6,138 nucleotides of DNA from UBA4717 sp002404395 (GTDB lineage: Bacteria; Bacillota; Clostridia; Oscillospirales; CAG-272): contig CALFNW010000159.1 in the NCBI GenBank assembly GCA_937902275.1, positions 1-6,138 of the forward strand, written 5' to 3'. This document shows positions 1 to 5,714 of this stretch, piece after piece (position 1 is the first letter of the stretch; each line of letters begins with the position of its first letter). The position numbers were made by a program, and so were the translations under genes. The notes under the pieces are model-generated. The model worked only from the letters and a program-made list of their open reading frames with translations, was not told the origin of the DNA and made no database searches.

Positions 1-59
1 CATTCACAAATAATTTGATATTTAATTTCTGTCTATACTTTTGGGTTCACTTCAGTCGG

Positions 60-353
60 CTATGCCTTGTTTTTTTGCATTCTGCGATATTCGCTCGGAG
101 TTTTGCCGAACTCCGCTTTGAATGAATTTGAAAAATAGTATGCGGAGGCGAAGCTGCACTTTTCGGAGATCGCTGAAATTGTCAGGGTTGTATTGGTCAG
201 CAGTTCAAGTGACTTTTTCAGCCTGAAATTGAGCAGATAACGATGTGTGGTGGTTTGAGTGAAATCACGCATCAACCGATTGAGGTGGTATGGATGATAT
301 CCGGCGATCTTGGCAAGCTCATTGTTCCCGATATCGCTTGAATAATTGCTTTC
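60..353 (-). pseudogene. AraC-family regulator remnant (DNA-binding domain only)
   Basis: The minus frame encodes 97 residues making up almost a whole AraC/XylS-type double helix-turn-helix. The first HTH runs through 'NELAKIAGYHPYHLNRLM' and the second through 'TISAISEKCSFASAYYFS', closing with the family signature 'F...FGKTPSEYRR'. Full-length members have about 250-300 residues with an N-terminal sensing domain. Here the frame is closed upstream by two tandem stop codons (TAA at 357-359 and 354-356), exactly where the helix preceding the first HTH should continue. No good start codon opens the domain; internal TTG (273-275) and ATG (270-272) codons would cut the first HTH. The fragment abuts a plus-strand iron-sulfur protein remnant, so a deletion or insertion probably removed the sensor half. 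The HTH residues themselves look intact. Family assignment is firm; loss of function is inferred. A stand-alone HTH protein is a less likely alternative. Confidence 0.8.
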
Positions 354-379
354 TTATTATAATACGCTTGTGTGATAAA

Positions 380-589
380 ATCAATATTGCCGCCGTGGCG
401 TGCGGACTCGGTGAGATCGGTTGGAGTAAAGTGCTGTTGACGCCAAAATTCGGCCCGCTTCAGAGAGTCGCTTTTCTCTTTACCGATGCCGAGCTTGAGT
501 CGGATCCGGAGTATGTGCCGCATCTATGCGACAACTGCGGAAAGTGCAGGGAATGGAAGCTTGAGACAAGCATTTTTGAAGATAAATAA
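380..589 (+). pseudogene. Iron-sulfur protein remnant (QueG/reductive-dehalogenase-like ferredoxin region)
   Basis: The frame is open from 290 (ATG) to the TAA at 587-589, but recognisable protein starts only near 380. It includes 'AAVACGLGEIGWSKV', 'LTPKFGPLQR', 'FTDAELESDP' and then the cluster motif 'LCDNCGKC'. The order GLGxIG - TPxFGPxxR - TDxxLxxDP - CxxCxxC is what I know from COG1600-like Fe-S proteins (epoxyqueuosine reductase relatives) and the C-terminal part of reductive-dehalogenase-like proteins. A normal cluster site continues CxxCxxCxxxCP; here the third cysteine is followed by 'REWK', so the fourth cysteine is absent and the protein stops 14 residues later. The N-terminal body is also missing, because upstream sequence (290-355) is antisense to the AraC remnant. 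I read this as an internal fragment truncated at both ends. Exact subfamily is uncertain. Confidence 0.6.
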
Positions 590-674
590 ACCTAACGTGT
601 AAGGCTTGTGCAAAGTACGGTGAATCTGCACCGAATTACGGGCGATTCTCAAAATAATTGAGCGGTTTGACCTG

Positions 675-709
675 AAAATCCGAGACAAAGTTTTTGTCTC
701 GGATTTTTT
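675..709 (+). terminator. Intrinsic terminator upstream of the SLH gene
   Basis: A perfect 15-bp stem (arms 675-689 and 693-707, core ATCCGAGACAAA) closes a 3-nt loop and runs into a T-tract at 704-709. It would stop plus-strand transcription coming from the Fe-S remnant side and insulate the promoter that begins about 20 nt later. The A-run at 675-678 gives only weak function in the opposite direction. Confidence 0.8.
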
Positions 710-729
710 AATAAATTGTGTCAAAGCGG

Positions 730-758
730 TTGAAATTCGCTCGGAATAGGTTTATAAT
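730..758 (+). promoter_or_regulatory. Sigma-A-type promoter of the SLH/CAP gene
   Basis: The -35 box TTGAAA (730-735) and a consensus -10 box TATAAT (753-758) are separated by 17 nt, the optimal spacing. Transcription should start near 765, leaving a leader of about 37 nt. That leader carries the purine-rich ribosome binding site AGAAAGGA (783-790), 11 nt before the ATG at 802. Confidence 0.8.
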
Positions 759-801
759 GTAAACAGAAACAATAAATATCGCAGAAAGGATACAAATTAT
801 C

Positions 802-3800
802 ATGAAAAATCGAATAGTATCGTGGGTGTTGGTTTTTCTGATGATGTTATCGGTATTGCCTGTCAGCACGAGTGCGGCTGCGGCAGACGAAACATTGTTT
901 GAACGCTATATTCCCATCAATCAGGTGTATTCCGCAGGCGTCAGCCCATATCAATTAACGCTTGGTTCACCTTACACTTTCTTTATCGGAACACAGTTCA
1001 AGGATGAAAACAAAAATCTGACTTTTTCCGAGCCGCTGAAGCGTAAGGATCTGCAGGGTTATTACCTGAAGCTGACTTATGAGGGCACTTTCGGTTCTTT
1101 GGATAAGGAAGATATGATGCGTGCATTCAATCTGAACGAGAGCAATTATTTACTTGCCATGAACGATCCCTCGGTCGAGCGTTACGCCAATTATCATCAA
1201 TTGTATACCGAAGATACGATAATCACTTCGATAGACCTTTATGATCAGAATAAACAGTTTGTCCAGAATCTCAGCCCTGCGACCGCAATTATGGCGGTCG
1301 GACCCGACGGCGAGTTTCTCACCTGCGCTATGCCTCAGGGCGTGAATGTCTCTATGTATTTTTCCACGCAGGATAATATATTCAAGGGCACCGATGACAT
1401 AAAAAATTCAAGCCGTGTTATTCATTTCACTCCCGAATATACTTGGCTTGACGATCTTAACATTGCAAAAGGACTGATCGGTTCGTCAGGCGGTGAGGTT
1501 GAAAAATTTAATTACGAGTTCATACAGTACCCTGAGATCGATTGCGAGCCTCAGTACATGACCAACAATATTCTCAGCACCACCGAGTTTATCTCGCCGG
1601 ACAATACCTATTATCAGGTCGGACACTTAAGCGAAGACATTGATCCTACGGTCATAAACAAGATCGAAAATGTAGTCGATTATTCTGAATACGGTTTGGT
1701 GCTGACTGCCGGAAATACCAGACGCAGTATTCTTACTGCAGACGGTACGCTTTACGGCGTGTCCACTGATCATAAAAAAGAAGTGCTGGCTAAAGGCGTC
1801 AAGCAGGCAGGCAAAGCGCATTATATGACTGCAAACGGCGAAGTCAAGGAAATTGTCAGCGGCAAAACCATCGCTACCGACTGTAAAGCCTTTGCCGAGC
1901 ACCGCTATGCTACGGTGATCGCTGTTTTGAAGAATGACGGAAGCGTATATCTCGGCTACACCTATCTCGGCGAAGAAAACGCATACAACAAGGGACTTTC
2001 AAAGGTGCTTGACAATGCCAAAGCGGTCGTTGCCGGAGGCGTTTGCGGCAGCGACAACAAATTCTATCGTTGGAGTGAAAAGGTCATACCGAAAGGCTAC
2101 GACCCGGCGGCATGGTCGAGAGGCGAATTTGTTCAGTATAATGACTATGTCCTTTCACTTGAAGTATTGACCGAAAACGCAGTGCGTGTTTTTCCCGATG
2201 AATACTTTACCGCGCAGGAATCGACCGCCGAAGATGCCGTGACCGGATTTGTTATCAACAAAGACGGCGATATGTGGGGGTTCGGACTGCAAAGTGTTAT
2301 TTCGCTTGGCAATCTCGGTCTTATCAAACACATATTCCCGATCTATCAGAGCCAACGAAGCAAAGCCTTTCTTGATAACGGCAACTTTGTGGGTCTATTG
2401 CCCGAAGACACTATAACGCCTTACGGTCTGGTTGCCAACCATTGCACATCAAACCGCCCCAAGGTCGGTATACTCAAAGCGGATTATCTTACAGATGTTC
2501 CGGGCGGGTATAAGGCAACCGACGGATACACCTACGCGTTTGATAATGATGCGACCGACGGCAGCTCCGGGAGAAGCTATAAAGTGAAGCCGACCGAGTT
2601 ACATTATCTCAATGACGTAAAGGAAGTTTTCAAGGCGCTGAACACCACCACGAATCCGATAGTCTCTCTGCCGCTGTTGCCTAATGTGGCAAGAAGCTCT
2701 TACGCGGTAGACAACAACAGAGGGAACACCGTACTGCTTGAGCGCACCGACGGTTCAATGTGGATGACTCAGCTCTATCCGAAAGCTTCCGCAGCAAATA
2801 TAGTCGCAAAGCTCGGCGGTTGGGAATGTTCAAATGCTATTCAGATCACACAGCCGACTAAGAAAATAACCGATCATGTCGATTATGTGAATCTGATAGA
2901 TGAAAAGACGCTTGCGGAGACTTTCGGACTTGTGGTTTCCGACCCGCATTATGATGAAAAATCCGATTCGTACATAGTTTCGGACTATTATACTCAGCTT
3001 ACGCCTGCAAAAGCAGACAGTATGTATGAAGATTTCAAAGAACCCTTCATGCTTATCGTGTGCAGATCCAACTGTGCTTATTGCAATAGACTCAAGCCGT
3101 ATGTGAAAGAGGCGATCGAACGCGAAAAGGTGCCGGTTTACGGTTGTGTTGACGATTACAGCTCGCTACAGTTCTATTGGAACTTTGTTTACGGCGATAC
3201 GGTCGATACGCCGGTATTTGTGCTGGTAAAGGGTAAAGGCGATGTCGAAGTCGCAAGCGGTGTGCGTACCGAGAGCGCAGTGGACGAAATGCTAAAAAAA
3301 GCGAAGGCGATATTCGGCTCGGGCGACAGAACTTCTGACGTAAAATCAAAATGCCCCACTGATAAGATCTCGGTAAATGAATACGAATGGGAAGTGCTTA
3401 GACTTGTAAACCGCGAACGCTTTGAAAACGGCTTGAGTCTTCTGACCATGCCGGAGGCATTGCAGCTTGCGTGCAACACCCGTGAAAATGAGCTGGTAAC
3501 GCAGTTCTCACACATTCGCCCGAACGGCGATAATCCCTTTACCGCAATTTCAAGTGCGTTTGATTATCTGGATTGCGGCGAAAACATTGCATGCGGTCAG
3601 AATGATTCGGCGCAGGTAGTCGATGATTGGATGAACTCAACAGGCCACCGTGCGAATATTCTGAATAAGAACTTCGGGTATATGGGAGTCGGTTGCCTGA
3701 AAAGCAACACGAAGTATTGGCTGCAGCTGTTTGCCGATGCGAAAGGCTTTACTTCGGTAACGACAAGCGCCGGTAAACTGAATTTTGCAAATGAGTCCGA

Positions 3801-4467
3801 TATGCAGAGCGAATATCTTGTTTGCACCGATCAAAACGGTGTGGTATCGTATATGCCTATCGACGTCGGTGCTATGAAGAAAGACGGCAATGCCTATACA
3901 CTTGAACTCTTGAACAAGACTGTCACACTGACAATAGGCGATGATGCTGCCGCTACCGGTTTCAGCGATGTGAAACCTACGGATTGGTTTGCTCAGGCGG
4001 TCGAATGGGCACTTGCAAAGAATATTACCAACGGTACGAGCGAAACTACATTCTCGCCGAATCAGACTTGCACCCGTGCGCAGATCCTGACATTCCTCTG
4101 GCGTGCGGTCGGCTCTCCCAAGGCAAATATCTCAAATCCGTTTGATGATGTCAAGATGACCGATTACTATTATGATGCGGCAATATGGGCATATCGTATG
4201 AATATGATCGACGGAGAGCGTTTTGAAGGGGCTACACCGTGTACGAGAGCAGCTACGGTTGAATATCTGTGGAAGTACGCGGGTTCACCGGAATATCCAG
4301 ATCTCGGCGTTTTCGATGACGTTGATCCCGACGCGGAATACAGCACTGCGGTTGCATGGGCAGTAGCGAATAAGGTTACGAGCGGAGTATCCGAAACCGA
4401 ATTTGCTCCAGGATCCACCTGCACGCGCGGACAGATCGTTACATTTCTGAACCGTGCAATAAAGTAA
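802..4467 (+). CDS. Secreted thioredoxin-CAP-SLH surface protein
   Basis: The 1221-residue product is predicted to be exported and held on the cell wall. Residues 1 to about 26 form a signal peptide (K2/R4, hydrophobic core 'VLVFLMMLSVLPV', cleavage near 'STSA-A'). Residues 30-720 match no family I recognise but show D/N-G beta-hairpin motifs about every 30-40 residues between 314 and 530. Residues about 738-835 look like a thioredoxin fold: 'FMLIVCRSNCAYC' (C758/C761 as CxxC, C754 extra) and 'DTPVFVLV', where P804 fits the cis-proline. Residues about 860-979 are a bacterial CAP/SCP domain (YkwD-like): 'LVNRER', 'FSHIRP' (H904), 'GENIA' (E927) and 'WMNSTGHRANIL' (H949). Residues about 980-1052 are a linker, then three SLH domains run to the C-terminus. 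The start is supported by the Shine-Dalgarno at 783-790, the promoter and the signal peptide. The gene is a single transcription unit between two terminators. Domain calls are firm for CAP and SLH and good for thioredoxin. CAP domains in bacteria lack one agreed biochemical role, so function stays open. Confidence 0.93.
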   Translation: MKNRIVSWVLVFLMMLSVLPVSTSAAAADETLFERYIPINQVYSAGVSPYQLTLGSPYTFFIGTQFKDENKNLTFSEPLKRKDLQGYYLKLTYEGTFGSLDKEDMMRAFNLNESNYLLAMNDPSVERYANYHQLYTEDTIITSIDLYDQNKQFVQNLSPATAIMAVGPDGEFLTCAMPQGVNVSMYFSTQDNIFKGTDDIKNSSRVIHFTPEYTWLDDLNIAKGLIGSSGGEVEKFNYEFIQYPEIDCEPQYMTNNILSTTEFISPDNTYYQVGHLSEDIDPTVINKIENVVDYSEYGLVLTAGNTRRSILTADGTLYGVSTDHKKEVLAKGVKQAGKAHYMTANGEVKEIVSGKTIATDCKAFAEHRYATVIAVLKNDGSVYLGYTYLGEENAYNKGLSKVLDNAKAVVAGGVCGSDNKFYRWSEKVIPKGYDPAAWSRGEFVQYNDYVLSLEVLTENAVRVFPDEYFTAQESTAEDAVTGFVINKDGDMWGFGLQSVISLGNLGLIKHIFPIYQSQRSKAFLDNGNFVGLLPEDTITPYGLVANHCTSNRPKVGILKADYLTDVPGGYKATDGYTYAFDNDATDGSSGRSYKVKPTELHYLNDVKEVFKALNTTTNPIVSLPLLPNVARSSYAVDNNRGNTVLLERTDGSMWMTQLYPKASAANIVAKLGGWECSNAIQITQPTKKITDHVDYVNLIDEKTLAETFGLVVSDPHYDEKSDSYIVSDYYTQLTPAKADSMYEDFKEPFMLIVCRSNCAYCNRLKPYVKEAIEREKVPVYGCVDDYSSLQFYWNFVYGDTVDTPVFVLVKGKGDVEVASGVRTESAVDEMLKKAKAIFGSGDRTSDVKSKCPTDKISVNEYEWEVLRLVNRERFENGLSLLTMPEALQLACNTRENELVTQFSHIRPNGDNPFTAISSAFDYLDCGENIACGQNDSAQVVDDWMNSTGHRANILNKNFGYMGVGCLKSNTKYWLQLFADAKGFTSVTTSAGKLNFANESDMQSEYLVCTDQNGVVSYMPIDVGAMKKDGNAYTLELLNKTVTLTIGDDAAATGFSDVKPTDWFAQAVEWALAKNITNGTSETTFSPNQTCTRAQILTFLWRAVGSPKANISNPFDDVKMTDYYYDAAIWAYRMNMIDGERFEGATPCTRAATVEYLWKYAGSPEYPDLGVFDDVDPDAEYSTAVAWAVANKVTSGVSETEFAPGSTCTRGQIVTFLNRAIK
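3958..4467 (+). repeat. Three tandem SLH domains (C-terminal wall anchor)
   Basis: Residues 1053-1221 hold three SLH repeats that begin 'GFSDVKPTDWF', 'PFDDVKMTDYY' and 'VFDDVDPDAEY'. Each has the alternating Trp/Ala helix ('AVEWALAKN', 'AAIWAYRMN', 'AVAWAVANK'). The TRA-type motif follows as 'CTRAQ' (C1090), 'CTRAA' (C1147) and 'CTRGQ' (C1207). Repeats 1 and 3 carry the usual G-x-[S/T]-ET-x-FxP loop; repeat 2 has a divergent one ('IDGERFEGATP'). By family knowledge, three SLH units bind secondary cell-wall polymer, often pyruvylated. The C-terminal position and the protein ending within the last repeat fit a surface anchor. Confidence 0.92.
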
Positions 4468-4498
4468 ATGCGCAGACTGACATTTGTATAGCTTTTAT

Positions 4499-4546
4499 GC
4501 GTATGCAGTCGAAAAGCCTTGGCTTTTCGACTGCATACGCTTTTTT
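4499..4546 (+). terminator. Strong intrinsic terminator after the SLH gene
   Basis: A perfect 20-nt inverted repeat (arms 4499-4518 and 4521-4540, beginning GCGTATGCAGTCG) is capped by a tight CTTG-type loop and followed directly by six T residues (4541-4546). It starts 31 nt after the stop codon. Length and T-tract make it a confident Rho-independent terminator that ends the transcript as monocistronic. Confidence 0.92.
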
Positions 4547-4884
4547 GACGCACTTTTGTTACGATGCCTTTTATAAGCTTACAAAAACACAGCTTTGCAA
4601 AAAAGCGAGATTCATTTTGCTTTGATATGATACAACAGCCTTTGTGTGTGCGGCTTTTGCGGGGAATTTAGACCCATAGTCCGAGCGGTATGATCAGCAA
4701 AGCGCGCATAGGCATAATTTAAATCAGTGCCCGGGACTGTCAAAATTGCAGCCCCGGGCAACGCTTTGTTTTTTAGCTTTGTGTATGATTCGCTTTATTG
4801 TATTGAGTTTCCGCTTCGTGATGAATTTACTGATCTTTTGAGCTGTTTAGTAACGGTAGGCGATGCTTGAATCTGAGAGTGCGG
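4547..4884. other. Intergenic stretch without a recognisable gene
   Basis: Between the SLH gene terminator and the end of the manganese catalase fragment I see no coding frame with protein-like content, no tRNA-like cloverleaf and no promoter with acceptable spacing. A TATGAT at 4626-4631 lacks a -35 partner at the right distance. The only structure that stands out is the GC-rich hairpin at 4728-4760, listed separately. Confidence 0.6.
4728..4774. other. GC-rich hairpin, possible weak terminator
   Basis: TGCCCGGG (4728-4735) and CCCGGGCA (4753-4760) form an 8-bp GC-rich stem around a 17-nt loop, in which CTG (4737-4739) and CAG (4749-4751) can extend the pairing past one mismatch. A six-T run (4769-4774) follows on the plus strand but 8 nt beyond the stem, which is poor for an intrinsic terminator. 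On the minus strand it lies about 125 nt downstream of the catalase fragment's stop and is followed by AT-rich sequence without a clear U-tract. Role unknown. Confidence 0.35.
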
Positions 4885-5337
4885 TTATTTCCCTCTGCGG
4901 TCAAATTCCGGGTTTGTGTAGTAGAAGTTTTCGCAATTTGAGCGATCCTGCGCAATACGCATAGCATCGCAGAACCGTTTGTAGTGTACGATCTCGCGCT
5001 CACGCAAAAACTTGATCGGATCTCGTACATCCGGATCGTCGATAAGTCTTAACAGATTGTCGTAGGTAGTCCGCGCTTTTTGCTCTGCTGCAAGGTCTTC
5101 ATGCAGGTCGGTAAAGACGTCGCCTTTGGATTGAAAGTACATTGCGGAAAAAGGCGCTCCCGAGGCGGCGACCGGGTATATTCCGGTAGTGTGATCTGTG
5201 AAGTATGCCGCAAACGGGCTGTTTGCGATCTGTTCCGGTGTAAGGTTCGTGGTGAGCTGATAAAGTATGGCGGAAATCATCTCGATATGCCCGAGTTCCT
5301 CCGTTCCCAGAGAAGCATCGGAAATGTTCCAATGCAT
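4885..5337 (-). pseudogene. cotJC: CotJC-like manganese catalase, N-terminally truncated
   Basis: The 150 residues from the Met codon at 5335-5337 to the TAA at 4885-4887 follow CotJC/non-haem manganese catalase closely: 'LGTEELGHIEM', 'QLTTNLTPEQI', 'YFTDHTTGIYP', 'FQSKGDVFTDL', 'EDLAAEQKARTTYDN', 'LRLIDDPDVRDPI', 'FLREREIVHYKRF'. Intact proteins have about 190-200 residues and use a dimanganese centre to split hydrogen peroxide; in spore formers CotJC belongs to the spore coat. Metal ligands E14/H17, E85 and H118 (fragment numbering) are kept. The N-terminal helix with the first glutamate ligand is missing. The frame stays open upstream to 5427, but those residues do not resemble the family and no cotJA/cotJB-like gene lies upstream. 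Without the first helix the metal site cannot be complete, so I call it a decayed fragment. Family identity is secure; the symbol refers to the family. Confidence 0.85.
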
Positions 5338-5530
5338 CAAATATGAGGACAAGCGTGATGTCTTTGGCTTTAAGATACATAGCTTTTCGACACACGACAG
5401 AATTAAAAAATACGACGACTCTGACAACGAGGAAAATGCCGAAAAGCCTTATTCTATCAAGGTCGGCGAAACAAAACGGACGATAAATCTATACGCTATC
5501 GCTACTACAAAATTTCAAGTTGCTGTCTAA
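5338..5530 (+). pseudogene. Possible C-terminal remnant of an unidentified gene
   Basis: A plus-strand frame stays open from inside the catalase fragment's antisense region to the TAA at 5528-5530. The part past the catalase junction has protein-like composition, with alternating beta-strand patterns ('DVFGFKIHSFSTHD', 'KPYSIKVGETKRTINLYA') and an acidic turn ('KKYDDSDNEENAEK'). No start codon or ribosome binding site fits a small gene of its own, and I recognise no family. The best reading is the tail of a gene whose 5' part was lost at the same junction that truncated the catalase. A chance open frame remains possible. Confidence 0.3.
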
Positions 5531-5579
5531 TTCAATATCAGCCCCGTATGCTTCAATTGTGGACAAGCCATCCACCTTA

Positions 5580-5631
5580 TCAATAGCGAACTACCCACTT
5601 GAAAATAAATAAGCGGGCAGTTCGCTATTGA
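5580..5631. repeat. Inverted repeat, probable AbiEi operator
   Basis: Two 21-nt arms (5580-5600 and 5611-5631) match as inverted copies at 19 of 21 positions, around a 10-nt AT-rich spacer. The outer 13 nt, TCAATAGCGAACT, are perfect. The right arm runs into the -35 box (TTGACT from 5628) of the promoter for the AbiEi-like gene. Neither side has a T-tract, so terminator function is unlikely. AbiEi antitoxins are known to repress their own operon by binding inverted repeats in the promoter, which suits this position. As RNA on the minus strand the two mismatches would become G-U pairs, so a structured transcript is an alternative. Confidence 0.65.
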
Positions 5632-5657
5632 CTTTCTGCGTGGAAATAATATATAAT
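5628..5657 (+). promoter_or_regulatory. Sigma-A-type promoter of the AbiEi-like gene
   Basis: The -35 box TTGACT (5628-5633) and -10 box TATAAT (5652-5657) are 18 nt apart. Transcription should begin near 5664, giving a leader of about 50 nt. The -35 box shares its first four bases with the end of the inverted repeat, so a protein bound there would block RNA polymerase. Confidence 0.75.
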
Positions 5658-5714
5658 AATAGTAAAGTACCCGACCGATTAACGAATTTGAGGCAATTAA
5701 GTAGAGGTGTGCGA

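Noticed and set aside
1627..1902. Minus-strand open frame of 91 codons inside the large gene
   Set aside because: It lies fully antisense to the intact SLH gene, has no ribosome binding site and no family-like motifs; a shadow frame.
3189..3515. Minus-strand open frame of 108 codons opposite the thioredoxin/CAP region
   Set aside because: Composition is typical of an antisense shadow (Ser/Thr-rich), and the plus strand carries clear domain motifs here.
4170..4553. Minus-strand open frame of 127 codons opposite the SLH repeats
   Set aside because: It would start inside the terminator stem and reads antisense to conserved SLH motifs; no support as a gene.
4595..4631. Possible promoter TTGCAA ... 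TATGAT
   Set aside because: The spacer would be 25 nt, far too long, and no gene follows.
5080..5346. Plus-strand open frame opposite the catalase fragment
   Set aside because: It is antisense to well-conserved manganese catalase sequence and has no recognisable motifs.
5559..5575. Small GTGGA/TCCAC hairpin beside the inverted repeat
   Set aside because: Only 5 bp with a 7-nt loop; such matches occur often by chance.
5489..5582. Minus-strand 31-codon open stretch ending in TAG, reading 'DGLSTIEAYGADIELD'
   Set aside because: It looks protein-like for a few residues, but it is too short, has no start signal and no family I can name; chance cannot be excluded.
5580..5631. Reading the inverted repeat as a terminator or as terminal repeats of a mobile element
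   Set aside because: No T-tract follows on either strand, the spacer is only 10 nt, and no flanking target-site duplication is visible; operator overlap with the -35 box fits better.
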